DNA from: UBA1161 sp002311745
Lineage (GTDB): Bacteria > Planctomycetota > Phycisphaerae > Tepidisphaerales > Tepidisphaeraceae
DNA: 64,000 nucleotides
Direction of reading: 5' to 3'
Assembly (NCBI GenBank): GCA_050018415.1
Contig: JBEKAB010000007.1
Span: forward strand, 1 to 64,000
Shown: positions 48,986 to 57,992 of the stretch, piece by piece
Numbering within the stretch: position 1 is the first letter of the stretch
Layout: each line of letters begins with the position of its first letter
Program-made: the position numbers and the translations under genes
Notes under the pieces: model-generated
What the model was told of the DNA's origin: nothing
The model's input: only the letters and a program-made list of their open reading frames with translations
The model's database searches: none

Positions 48986-50602
48986 ATGAAGTTCCTGGGC
49001 GGATTTTTGCTCGCCGCGGCCGTGTCGCTCTGGGCGGCCTTGGCGGCCGCGGCAAATGTCGAACAATGGGGCATCTACGAAATCGCCCTGCAAGGCCCAG
49101 CGGACGGCAATCCGTTTGTCGACGTGGAACTGTCCGCGCATTTCACCTGCGGACAAACGGCCGTCGACGCACGCGGGTTTTACGACGGCGTCGGAACGTA
49201 TCGCATCCGCTTCATGCCGACGATCCAGGGCGATTGGCGCTACCAAACGCGCAGCAACCGCGCCCAGCTCGACGGCAAAACCGGCCAGTTCCTCTGCGAC
49301 AAACCCGCGGCAGACAATCACGGCCCCGTGCGCGTGGCGGGCACGTTCCATTTCGCTTACGCGGATGGCTCGCCCTTCGTGCCCATCGGCACCACCTGTT
49401 ACGGCTGGATTCACCAAAACGCGCAACTGCAGGACCAGACCCTGACGACTCTCAGATCATCCCCGTTCAACAAAATCCGGATGTGCGTCCTGCCCACGAC
49501 CGCCGCGGCCATCAAGGACGACCCCAATGCCTGCCCCTTTGCGCGATTGGCCGACGGAAAGTGGGATTCTTCGCGATTCAACGTCACCTTTTTCCAGAAC
49601 CTGGAAAAACGCATCGGCCAACTGCGCGACGCGGGCGTCGAGGCGGACGTTATTTTGTTTCATCCCTATGGCGGCAAGGACACGGGCTTCGACCGCATGG
49701 ACGCGGCCAGCGACGACCGCTACGCGCGTTACGTCGTTGCCCGCCTGGCCGCCTGCCGCAACGTCTGGTGGTCCCTGGCCAATGAATTCGACCTGGTCAA
49801 ACAAAAGACGGACGGCGATTGGGACCGGCTGTTCCAGATCGTGCAGCAGGAGGACCCGTACGAACACCTGCGCTCAATCCATTTCAGCCAGCGCATGTAC
49901 GACTGCTCCAAGCCGTGGGTGACGCACCTGAGCGTGCAGAACGGCATGGCCGTTGCCGATTTCGGCCGCGCCGTCTGGTACCGCGATCTGGCCCGCAAAC
50001 CCGTCGTCTTCGACGAAGTTTGCTATGAGGGCGACATCGACCGCCGCTGGGGACAACTGGCACCGCAGGAGATGGTCCTGCGATTCTGGCTCGGGACCAT
50101 CGCCGGCACGTACGTCGGCCACGGCGAATCGTTCAAGGGAAATGATCCGCCCGCCTGGATCAGCGCTGGCGGAACGCTTCGCGGCCAAAGCCCGCCGCGC
50201 ATCGCGTTCCTCAAAAGCATCCTGGCCACCGCCCCGCCGCAGGGTATCGAGCCGATCGACCGGTTTTACGAAACGCACGTCGGCGGCAAGTCCGGTGAGT
50301 ATTACCTGCTCTATTTCGGCCAGGAAAAACCGACGCAGTGGAGCTTCGAGCTGCCCAGCGAAAAGCTAAGCGACGGCATGCAGTTTCACGTCGACGTTCT
50401 GGACACCTGGAACATGACGGTCACGCCCGTGGATCGCCAGTTCAAGCTGAAGCGCCTCTCGCGATACCTCTTTGGCGTCGAGGGGGACGGCAAGATTCCC
50501 CTGCCCGGCCGCCCCTACATGGCCTTGCGTATCACGCGCATCGCCGCGCCCGCTTCGCGTCCCACCACTGCGTCGAGCCAAAACAGCGAGCTCGGGGACT
50601 AA
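48986..50602 (+). CDS. Secreted glycoside-hydrolase-like protein (DUF5060/DUF4038)
   Basis: A 538-aa protein from ATG 48986. Signal peptide about residues 1-24 (LGGFLLAAAVSLWAALAAAA). Residues 25-110 are a DUF5060-like beta domain (VEQWGIYEIALQGPADGNPF, FDGVGTYRIRF-like). A TIM-barrel of the DUF4038 group follows (FVPIGTTCYGWIHQ, ADVILFHPYGGKD, VWWSLANEFDLV, PVVFDEVCYEGD); the Glu in ANEFD and in DEVCYEG fit acid/base and nucleophile. A beta sandwich ends it. Probably degrades plant or algal sugar polymers. Substrate unknown. Confidence 0.85.
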   Translation: MKFLGGFLLAAAVSLWAALAAAANVEQWGIYEIALQGPADGNPFVDVELSAHFTCGQTAVDARGFYDGVGTYRIRFMPTIQGDWRYQTRSNRAQLDGKTGQFLCDKPAADNHGPVRVAGTFHFAYADGSPFVPIGTTCYGWIHQNAQLQDQTLTTLRSSPFNKIRMCVLPTTAAAIKDDPNACPFARLADGKWDSSRFNVTFFQNLEKRIGQLRDAGVEADVILFHPYGGKDTGFDRMDAASDDRYARYVVARLAACRNVWWSLANEFDLVKQKTDGDWDRLFQIVQQEDPYEHLRSIHFSQRMYDCSKPWVTHLSVQNGMAVADFGRAVWYRDLARKPVVFDEVCYEGDIDRRWGQLAPQEMVLRFWLGTIAGTYVGHGESFKGNDPPAWISAGGTLRGQSPPRIAFLKSILATAPPQGIEPIDRFYETHVGGKSGEYYLLYFGQEKPTQWSFELPSEKLSDGMQFHVDVLDTWNMTVTPVDRQFKLKRLSRYLFGVEGDGKIPLPGRPYMALRITRIAAPASRPTTASSQNSELGD

Positions 50603-51320
50603 AGCCGGATGATTCACCGCGAAGAACGCGAAGATCGCGAAGCAATCGCAGCGTATCGCCTTGCGCGGCAGGGGTTTGCGATCCGAATTTCGCGATTTTT
50701 GAAAAAAGATAGTTAGCCCCCCAGGGCGCGGTTCGAACTGTAATTGCACGTTTTGGCAGGTCGGGCGCAACGGCGGCGCGAGATTGGTTTTACGATTTTG
50801 GCGGGGCAAAAAAGGGATAATCAGGGCTGGCTGAAAGGGGCGAATTAGCCTCTGATTTTCGCGCGATTTGGAAGAGCTCGATTCGTTCTTAGCCGATCGG
50901 CTCGATTCTTGAACGATTTTGAAGAGAAGCGATTAAACCGCGAAGCCGCGAAGGGTACAGCAGTTCAAGAGTTCAAGGGTTGGACCGCGCAAAGGCTCTC
51001 TTGAACTGCCTTGACGGGCTGAACGTGGGGAAGATTGGCCGAGTCGGGGCTTAGATCGGGGTTTGGCGCCGCTTGTTGGCGCTGCGCCTGCGGCCTTTGT
51101 CCGCAGCGGAATTTCGGCGACACGCCGACCGTCAACCGTCCTTCACAACCCCGCTTGAACGACCATGGGAGAACAGCAGGCTCCGTCTGATTTGATATAG
51201 TATACCTTGCGCGCACGGGCCAAATAAGCAGGGGCTTCCCCTTGTGGGTTTCCACCTTATGGGTTCCACGATGTCCTTCGGCATTGAGTCTCCGACCCTT
51301 GGGTTTTTATTTCAATTACG
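50603..51320. other. Intergenic region with short repeats
   Basis: No gene is seen in these 718 bases. It holds GCGAAG-type strings near 50618-50645 and 50936-50953. It also holds a perfect 11-bp inverted repeat CAGTTCAAGAG / CTCTTGAACTG (50961-50971 and 50998-51008) and the left 16-bp inverted repeat of the defence cluster (51132-51147). Confidence 0.5.
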
Positions 51321-52247
51321 TCATATTTTGGACAAGCCATGTACCTCAAATAAAAAGACCACCAGTGTTGACGCCGCTCCGACCGCCAACCGAGCGTAAT
51401 GTGAAGGCGGGATCGGCATAGCAGCGTCCTTACCGTGTCCAGTACCGTAAAGGTTCCGCAGTTCTGCTGATCCTTGAGCGACTTGCGCAAGGTTGCCTAA
51501 TGTCCTGCGGACCGATTCCGCAGCCTCGATTGCCTTCGGCACTTTATCGGGGACCAGCTGCAATTCCTCCAAAGTCATTCGCACAAGCTTGGGCAAATCC
51601 CACGACTCGTCGGCAACTTTGTTCCTCTCACGAAGAACGGTTTTGCAGCAGGTCTCGATCAGTTCCTTTGCAGTGCCAATTGCGAGCGCAGGATCGCTGT
51701 GGATTGCGGTTTCCATTCTCGTAATCTGCTGACTGAGATACTCGGCAGTCAATGCCTGCCCAATCTGCTTTGCGGCCCTCAGTGCGGGAATTGGTGCCAC
51801 GATTTCTCGCGCAGCAAATACTGGACGCCCGGAAATTCGGGTTGTCTCCGCGATCATATATCCATCATGAGCAAGTTCGCTATTGAATATGTCCAGGAGC
51901 TTCGCGACGTTCTCCTCATCTGACTGCACGACGGGATGGATCGTCTCACACAAGAAGCGTAGCAATTGCTCATCCGAGCAGTGAAGCAGATCAAATCTGC
52001 CATCGCTAAAAATCCAATCTAGTTCCCAATCCAAGTTCTGCTCTCGATGCTGCCGGATGTCGCCAGCGGCATCGCGAAAGCGATAGTCGGTAGAGGCCAT
52101 TTGCTCAAGATTGTACAAACGCGAAAGAAAGGCGGAGTCCGAAAGTCGGCCCCACCAGGGCAACTGTTCGAGCGCGATGCGGTCAAAGATCGCGCGCCGC
52201 GTGACTTCGGAAATGCGGCAATGAATATTTTCGTTGCGAGTTTCCAT
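51321..52247 (-). CDS. Abortive-infection protein (AbiJ-like N-terminus, Abi C-terminus)
   Basis: A 308-aa protein. Residues 10-75 (RAIFDRIALEQLPWWGRLSD, FLSRLYNLEQMASTDYRFRD, AAGDIRQHREQN) match the AbiJ N-terminal domain 3 pattern. Residues 180-300 (METAIHSDPALAIGTAKELI, then ETCCKTVLRERN) match the C-terminal domain of abortive-infection proteins. Such proteins stop phage by killing or arresting the infected cell (family knowledge). It ends a minus-strand run 52975-51321; 113 bases separate it from the HEPN-like gene. Confidence 0.75.
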   Translation of the reverse strand: METRNENIHCRISEVTRRAIFDRIALEQLPWWGRLSDSAFLSRLYNLEQMASTDYRFRDAAGDIRQHREQNLDWELDWIFSDGRFDLLHCSDEQLLRFLCETIHPVVQSDEENVAKLLDIFNSELAHDGYMIAETTRISGRPVFAAREIVAPIPALRAAKQIGQALTAEYLSQQITRMETAIHSDPALAIGTAKELIETCCKTVLRERNKVADESWDLPKLVRMTLEELQLVPDKVPKAIEAAESVRRTLGNLAQVAQGSAELRNLYGTGHGKDAAMPIPPSHYARLAVGAASTLVVFLFEVHGLSKI

Positions 52248-52360
52248 GCCTTGGTTTAGCCGAGATTGGCCAGCGGTTCAGATCTCATCTGTAATTCGGG
52301 AAATTCATACGGGCCGGGAGCCTACGAACAAGTACATCGGAAAATCAATCACTCCTGACC

Positions 52361-52975
52361 CTATGAGGTCCGCTGTCCATTCGCCGTCTTTCTTTCCTTC
52401 CACAGCCTATAGATTTCTCTGAGGCCGCTATCGTCGCCCGAGGCGATTGGAATCATGATGGACAAAAAGACCATGCTCAAACTGGCGGCGCCATCGAGTT
52501 CTTCCTCGGTAATCCCGTCGAAATCTGGATTAGCGGGAATTTCGACCTGCTGAATCCACCACTTATCGATTTTCGACAGGGTGGCCAAGATCCCGCTAAG
52601 CAGGTCCAAGCGTATAACTCCGTCTGCCGTGCCAAGGAATCGCGGTATATCGTGAGCAATCTCGTCTCGGTGCTCGCGAATTGTTTCAGTAAGCAAGACA
52701 TCGTCCGCTGTGAGCACGCCTTGCCTCTCCCACCATAGGGCTGAAGCATGATATATATGCTTCTTGTCGAGTGACACCACTTCAATCTGATATTTCGGAT
52801 CGACGACGTCCTTCCCATTGGCGAGTCCCGACCAAAAGAAATCGCGCGGCCGCCTAACCAAAGATCGCTTGAACATCTCGTAAGCCGCAAGATAGATCCC
52901 GCCGGCTAGCAACTGTTGCTTGAGCGAATCCGGATTAAGGAGCTTTTCCCAAGAAGCCTCAATTTCGGGTCTCAT
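52361..52975 (-). CDS. HEPN-like protein
   Basis: A 204-aa helical protein. LKQQLLAGGIYLAAYEMFKR near residue 20 and REHRDEIAHDIPRFLG near residue 100 carry an R-x4-H motif (RDEIAH), the RNase site of HEPN domains. IDKWWIQQVEIPANPDFDGI follows. HEPN proteins are common in toxin-antitoxin and phage-defence loci. Assigned by motif and company; it could also be a helical protein without RNase activity. Confidence 0.6.
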   Translation of the reverse strand: MRPEIEASWEKLLNPDSLKQQLLAGGIYLAAYEMFKRSLVRRPRDFFWSGLANGKDVVDPKYQIEVVSLDKKHIYHASALWWERQGVLTADDVLLTETIREHRDEIAHDIPRFLGTADGVIRLDLLSGILATLSKIDKWWIQQVEIPANPDFDGITEEELDGAASLSMVFLSIMIPIASGDDSGLREIYRLWKERKTANGQRTS

Positions 52976-53207
52976 CTTTTCGCCATCAGCGATCGGGCAG
53001 TCTTTCTAATCCGGTAAAGGCAGTCTGTCCGCTTCTGCCTGACCCGGCTCCGCCATTGTGCGTTGTTCTCAACTCATTGCCCAGCCGATGAAACTGGCAC
53101 GCCAGCACCTTGCGCGACCTCGCGGTTCTATTCGGTAGCTTCAGCGGTGCTTCCGTCGATTTCATGACCCAAAGAGAACCGCGCTCAGGTCCCGCTTCCA
53201 TACCCAT

Positions 53208-53588
53208 TTACCGTTTCGGCGGTCGCGTCATGACCTGCTTTCGCAGGCTTTCTAGGATCGGCGTTAGTCTCGCCTGCGCCATTCTGTCCTCTTGGTCCGT
53301 GAGTACATCATAGAGCTCATCCAGTGGTTTCATGTCGTAATCATCTGGATTGTCGCGATCAACTGACGCAAGGTCGATCTGGTCGCCAGCGTCATTTAAG
53401 ACGCGCAGCTCGACGCCAGTTAGGCCTTCGTCCCCGCTGCCGCTTCCCTTGACGATGAAGTTCGCCTCGCCAACAACGGCAGTGTGTACACCGGATTTCA
53501 AAGGTGTCCAGCGAATACTGTCATTTTTTGTGCCAGCGATCAATAATTGGCATAGTTCGTTCAGTCTCGTGGGAACTGACATTGTCAT
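53208..53588 (-). CDS. Small hypothetical protein of the defence cluster
   Basis: A 126-aa soluble protein (RLNELCQLLIAGTKNDSIRW, FIVKGSGSGDEGLTGVELRV, LDELYDVLTDQEDRMAQARL). Its first four bases overlap the end of the 54112-53585 gene, so the two are co-translated. Seen also, I believe, as a lone small protein in other bacteria. Function unknown. Confidence 0.6.
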   Translation of the reverse strand: MTMSVPTRLNELCQLLIAGTKNDSIRWTPLKSGVHTAVVGEANFIVKGSGSGDEGLTGVELRVLNDAGDQIDLASVDRDNPDDYDMKPLDELYDVLTDQEDRMAQARLTPILESLRKQVMTRPPKR

Positions 53589-54112
53589 TCTCCTGTAACT
53601 CGACCTGCGATACCGGCCATTGCGTGGAGGTCTTCATGCAGCTTCCCGAGACAATCCGCGCATTTGACAATAACCTTATTCCCTCCGCTGGGATTGTGGG
53701 TCCGTAAATCCCTCTCGACTGTCGCAAGGTCCATAATCATCGGTTGCCACTGCCCAGGATTACCCAGTTCGTTCGCGCCGGCTGACTGGCGGAATTGAGA
53801 TATTCCCATACGTAGGTCATGGGCTCGAATTGCAGCAGCGATAAAATCGTTTGAACGCATCAGGATGACTGCTTCTCCAGCGAGGGCTGCCAGCCGTTGC
53901 ACTTCGATCAAGGCGTTAAGCTGTCCGAACTTCTTAGCGGTGCTTAAAGCGGCGTCCCGGGCCGCCTTCGCGGCGGTCAATGTCTTTGCAATCTGCACGT
54001 ACGCGAATACGAGGGCGCAAATGCCCAGGGCTACGCCTAAGCAGCAAAACGCTAGGCTCAAAAAGTTGTACAGCGGCCCAGGATGTTCAAAAAACGCATA
54101 CGTGCTGGCCAT
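53585..54112 (-). CDS. Hypothetical membrane-anchored protein of the defence cluster
   Basis: A 175-aa protein. One N-terminal membrane helix at about residues 17-42 (LSLAFCCLGVALGICALVFA), then a helical part with KAARDAALSTAKKFGQLNAL. CADCLGKLHEDL near the end holds a C-x2-C pair. First gene of the four-gene minus-strand cluster. Membrane anchoring could fit a membrane-acting defence effector, but this is only inference. Confidence 0.6.
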   Translation of the reverse strand: MASTYAFFEHPGPLYNFLSLAFCCLGVALGICALVFAYVQIAKTLTAAKAARDAALSTAKKFGQLNALIEVQRLAALAGEAVILMRSNDFIAAAIRAHDLRMGISQFRQSAGANELGNPGQWQPMIMDLATVERDLRTHNPSGGNKVIVKCADCLGKLHEDLHAMAGIAGRVTGE

Positions 54113-54274
54113 GAAGCGGTCTCAAGTGTAGGTCCAACGAGATTGTACTCTGGCTTCCGGATCTTGCCAGTTAATGCGCTCCCGCGTGTTTTAAAGCGCG
54201 AAAGGGCAGCCTATACGCCTTCCTCTTTGAGGTAGTGCAGAGGTCGGACAATCGGGGCTGTGAAGGACGGTTGA

Positions 54275-55265
54275 GGCCGCCGCGTTGTCGGCGGGGAGGG
54301 GGGAAGAGGGGGAGACGGGGAGACCGGGAGACAAGGAGACGGGGAGACCGGGAGACAGGGAGATGGGCGAATCGGGCGGTGCTATTTTGGGCCGAAGTCG
54401 GCGCTGAAAACGGAATACTCCATGGCTACGCCTATCACCGCGCCGTCTACGCGCATTTGGAGTTCGCCGGCGTCGGCAACCTTGCCGTGCGTGATGTCAT
54501 CCGTAATCGCGTCCATGGCGTTGATGTAGGATTTCTCGGCGGCGACGAAGACCTGCTCCTCGGTCTCGCCGGGGCGAGCCTTGCCGCGGCGGGCATCACG
54601 CGATCCGGGACCACGGCGACGGCCCTTAACTCATATTTCCGAGCGGGACTCACGCTGAAATCGTGAAGCCGTTTGCTCTGGCTGTGAAGATGTGCGGAGG
54701 ATGACTGCCGCCACGCGCATGCAATCTGAACTATTTATTGCAAAGGAGATGACGCCGTGTCCGTCTGAAACTAATAACGTCTATGTAACAGCTCTGAAAG
54801 AGTTTTGTACCGATGAATGCGGGGGAAACCGCACGATCGTCACGCGCGAAAAATTGTTACGTAATGCGGATTCTTTTGTTGCAAGCGCGCGCTCGACGTA
54901 CACAGTGTTAAGTAGCTTCAGTGCACGTCCGAACGAATGGGAGTGGGGGTATCGCTGAAGCGTCTCACGATTCCGTCGCCGCTGCGGAGGGCCAAGCCTT
55001 TCGCGAGATTGCGGCGATCACGCAAGAACGCGACGCGCTTTTAGGCGCGGCGTGCGATGGCGGGGCGTTCTAACGCGGAGCGTTTTCAACGCCAAGCATC
55101 GCGACGCCAAGCGTTCCCTACTTGGTGAGGGGTTTTTACTCACACCAATTTCGGTGCGGCAGTTTGTGACCGTCGCGCCGGCCAGAACGTGGGCTCCCTG
55201 CGCGTTGTCCGCCGTCACATTTTGTGTTGTGGCTGCGGCAATCGCGCTAATCATCGGAGGTTGCA
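54275..55265. other. Intergenic region with purine-rich repeats
   Basis: No firm gene in about 990 bases. 54290-54365 is a low-complexity run of GGGAGAC-type units on the + strand. At 54390-54630 a minus-strand frame without a start codon reads ARPGETEEQVFVAAEKSYIN and AMDAITDDITHGKVADAGEL. It looks protein-like and may be a decayed gene. The last 200 bases (GGCGTGCGATGGCG... region) are the upstream of the beta-helix gene. GGAGG stands six bases before the ATG at 55266. Confidence 0.45.
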
Positions 55266-57326
55266 ATGATTCGATCCAAGAACCAACGGCGATCGTCGGC
55301 CCGGATGACGAGCAAGGCGGTCCTGGAAGCGATGGAAGGCCGGCAACTGCTGAGCACATACACCGTCGGCGCGGGCGGAAACTTCACCACCCTGCAAGCG
55401 GCGGCCAACGTGGTCAAAGCGGGCGACGTGGTGAACGTGGCCGCCGGCAACTACGCCGGATTCCAACTCTCCACCAGCGGAACGTCATCTTCGCCGATCA
55501 CCTTCAACGCCGCGGCGGGAACCGTCGTCAATGGCGCGCCGGCCGATCTCAACGGCGAAATCGACATCAGCGGATGCAGCTACGTGACGCTGAACGGATT
55601 TGATTTGCCGATCGACGGATCAACCGCCAGCCGGGCGGGAATCTGGGGAGGCGGCTACGCGGGCGACAACGTGCAGGGTCTGGTGCTGGAAAATAATACG
55701 ATCACCGGAGCCGACTGCTGGGGCATCCTGGTGGGTTTCGTCAGCAATTCCCTGATCACCGGCAACACGATCTCGGGAACCCAGGTGCAGCACGGCATCT
55801 ACGTCGGCAACTCGCCCACGAACGACACGATCTCGGACAACACGCTGTTCAACAATCGCGGCTGCGGCATCGAGGTCAACGCCGACGTCACCCAGGGCGG
55901 AGCCGGCATTGCCACCGGGATCCTGATCACGGGCAACACGATGTACAACAATGCCGAGGGTCAAGGGGCCTCGATCAATTTCGATGGCGTGCAGAATAGC
56001 GTGATTGAGAACAACCTGATCTACAACGCGCAGCGGAACGGGATCGCCCTTTACCAGATCAACGGCGACGGCCCCAGCAGCGGCGACAAGATCATCGACA
56101 ACACCATCGTCGTGAACGGCAACGGCGCCAGCGGCTGGGCGGCGGTGCAGGCGATCGACGGGGCGATCAACACCACGATCATCGGCAACGTGCTTTCGGC
56201 GGCCGAAATGTCGCTGGAGATAGACGGCTCGAGCCAGGCCGGTCTCGTGAGCGATTACAACGCTTTCGGGGCCGCCGGAATCGACCCGACCGGAAACGGC
56301 TACACGAGCAACATCAGCTTCTCGGCATGGCAAGCCGAGGGCTTCGACACGCATTCGATTTACATCGGCAGCGCCTTGAGCACGGACTTTGTCAACGCGT
56401 CAGCCGGTAATCTGACTCTTGCTGCCGGCAGTCCGATGATCGGCACCGGTACGGCGACCGATGCACCGGCGACAGACTATTACGGCAACGGCCGTCCGAC
56501 CAGCGGCCGCTACGACATCGGCGCCATCCAGTATCAAGGTACGCCGGCGCCGGTACCAACGCCGACGCCAACGCCGACGCCAACGCCAGCACCAACGCCG
56601 ACACCAACGCCGACGCCGGCGCCAACGCCGACACCAACGCCGGCACCAGCGCCGACACCAACGCCGACACCAACGCCAACGCCAGCACCAACGGCGACAC
56701 CAACGCCGGCGCCAACGCCGACGCCGCCTCAAGCACCGACGGCTAACGCTCACACGTACACCGCCCATGAAAACCGGACGATGAGCGTCTCCTGTCCGGG
56801 CGTCCTGGCCAACGATACGGATCCGAACGGCCTGAGCTTGTCGGCGAACCTGGTGAGCGGCCCGACACACGGAGTGCTGACGCTGAATAGCAGCGGATCG
56901 TTTGTCTACACGCCGGGTAGCGGCTACGTCGGCACCGACAGCTTCACGTACATCGCAACGGACGGGTCGGCCTCGTCTGCCGCGGCAGCTGTAATGATCA
57001 AGGTGATCGCGCCGGCTGTAGTGCCGGTCGGGACACTGCCGACAGCGCCCGTGAATCTCACGGCCAGGAGCGTTAATAACTACTCGGCGGTGCAGTTGAA
57101 GTGGCAAAACACCGCGACGAATGCCACGTCAATCCAAATCGAGCGGCAGGACACGCGCACCGGCGTGTGGTCGATTGTCGCGACGCTGCCGGCGAATGCC
57201 ACGAGTTGGTTGGACACCTTCCAAGGTGTGAGCAATCCGTGGTCCGGCGGCTTTTTCTATGCCGTGCGCGCGGTCAACGCCGTCGGCGTTTCGTGCTGGT
57301 GCACACGGGACTGGGCCTGGGGGTAA
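55266..57326 (+). CDS. Large secreted parallel beta-helix protein
   Basis: A 686-aa protein. The N-terminus (AVLEAMEGRQLLSTY, residues 18-32) resembles the LEPR-XLL export motif of planctomycete giant surface proteins. Residues 33-400 are a right-handed beta-helix with repeated GNTIS/ENNTITG-type turns (NNTITGADCWGILVGFVSNS, DNTLFNNRGCGIEV). A long Pro-Thr-Ala linker follows (residues 425-490), then a VCBS/cadherin-like module (GVLANDTDPNGLSLSANLVS, FTYIATDGSAS) and a fibronectin III-like module. The end CWCTRDWAWG looks unnatural and may reflect a frameshift. Probably binds or degrades polysaccharide. Confidence 0.8.
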   Translation: MIRSKNQRRSSARMTSKAVLEAMEGRQLLSTYTVGAGGNFTTLQAAANVVKAGDVVNVAAGNYAGFQLSTSGTSSSPITFNAAAGTVVNGAPADLNGEIDISGCSYVTLNGFDLPIDGSTASRAGIWGGGYAGDNVQGLVLENNTITGADCWGILVGFVSNSLITGNTISGTQVQHGIYVGNSPTNDTISDNTLFNNRGCGIEVNADVTQGGAGIATGILITGNTMYNNAEGQGASINFDGVQNSVIENNLIYNAQRNGIALYQINGDGPSSGDKIIDNTIVVNGNGASGWAAVQAIDGAINTTIIGNVLSAAEMSLEIDGSSQAGLVSDYNAFGAAGIDPTGNGYTSNISFSAWQAEGFDTHSIYIGSALSTDFVNASAGNLTLAAGSPMIGTGTATDAPATDYYGNGRPTSGRYDIGAIQYQGTPAPVPTPTPTPTPTPAPTPTPTPTPAPTPTPTPAPAPTPTPTPTPTPAPTATPTPAPTPTPPQAPTANAHTYTAHENRTMSVSCPGVLANDTDPNGLSLSANLVSGPTHGVLTLNSSGSFVYTPGSGYVGTDSFTYIATDGSASSAAAAVMIKVIAPAVVPVGTLPTAPVNLTARSVNNYSAVQLKWQNTATNATSIQIERQDTRTGVWSIVATLPANATSWLDTFQGVSNPWSGGFFYAVRAVNAVGVSCWCTRDWAWG

Positions 57327-57992
57327 CCAGGACTAGGGGGTAAATCGTGCCGACGAACACCTGGATTTGAAGCGGGAAGGGGGCACTGGTGCTTTTTGGA
57401 GGAGGTGGCATCTGCCGGTAGTCCGCCAAAAAGGGGCGCGACGGGGATGCGTGGGCGGAATCCGCAGAGGGGGCGGTGCCTGCGTCGAGGTCGGACAAGC
57501 GGGCCGCGCTGCGCGAGAAAGTAGAAAGTTGAAAGTAGAAAGGAGACGGGGAGAGGGGGAGCGGCGAAATTCGAATGACGAATGACGAATGACGAATGCC
57601 CCACTAGAAGATGGCAGACAAGGAGACGGGGAGACGGGGCACGCTGCGCGAGAGCAGTGGAGCAGTCGAGCAGTAGATCAGTAGAGCAATGGCGGGATGG
57701 AGCAAGAACCCTCACCCTTGGCCCTCTCCCTGTGTACAGGGCGAGGGAAAATGGGCACGCTGCGCGAGAGCAGTAGAGCAGTCGAGCAGTAGATCAGTAG
57801 AGCAATGGAGACCCCCACCCGCGCCCTCCCCCGGCGTACCGGGGGAGGGAGAAAAGGGGCGCTGCGCGAGCAAGCGGAAGGTGCAAAGGCAATGCGTGCC
57901 GGTCGCGGGGGAATTTTGGCGAATCGGTTGAATCACGCTTGGCGTGACAGCCGGGATTTGGCCCGAGCGGGCGGGCGCAGAGCGGGTTGGAA
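57327..57992. repeat. Mosaic of short repeats, with family A copies 4 and 5
   Basis: No convincing gene. Contents: GTAGAAAG units (57520-57545); four AATGACG units (about 57573-57597); GGAGACGG units; and a 56-base block (GGCACGCTGCGCGAGAGCAG, then GAGCAGT-type units) present twice, about 57635-57690 and 57753-57808. Two family A palindromes also lie here: CCCTCTCCCTGTGTACAGGG with a CCCTCACCC tail (57709-57747), and CCCTCCCCCGGCGTACCGGG (57813-57849). Confidence 0.7.

Larger units (their letters stand above)
51132..54274. repeat. 16-bp inverted repeats bracketing the defence cluster
   Basis: TCAACCGTCCTTCACA at 51132-51147 is the exact reverse complement of TGTGAAGGACGGTTGA at 54259-54274. 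They lie 185 bases outside the last gene and about 150 bases outside the first gene of the four-gene minus-strand cluster. Similarity extends weakly beyond (GGGG before, CGGCG after). They could be element ends or two copies of a dispersed motif. Confidence 0.55.

Noticed and set aside
48795..49055. A minus-strand 86-aa frame reading into the MITE-like element
   Set aside because: Its C-terminal part is the repeat arm (ATTEARRRGG), which appears whenever this repeat is translated. No start site.
52986..53207. A 73-aa minus-strand frame between the HEPN-like gene and the small gene
   Set aside because: It fits the gap exactly but has odd composition, no ribosome site and no motif. It is not supported well enough to list.
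54390..54630. Protein-like minus-strand stretch (EEQVFVAAEKSYINAMDAIT...)
   Set aside because: It lacks a start codon and is preceded by a stop. It may be a decayed gene, but nothing identifies it.
56392..56736. Frames of Ala/Leu/Val or Arg repeats opposite or within the Pro-Thr linker
   Set aside because: They are products of the ACGCCGACACCA-type repeat read in other frames.
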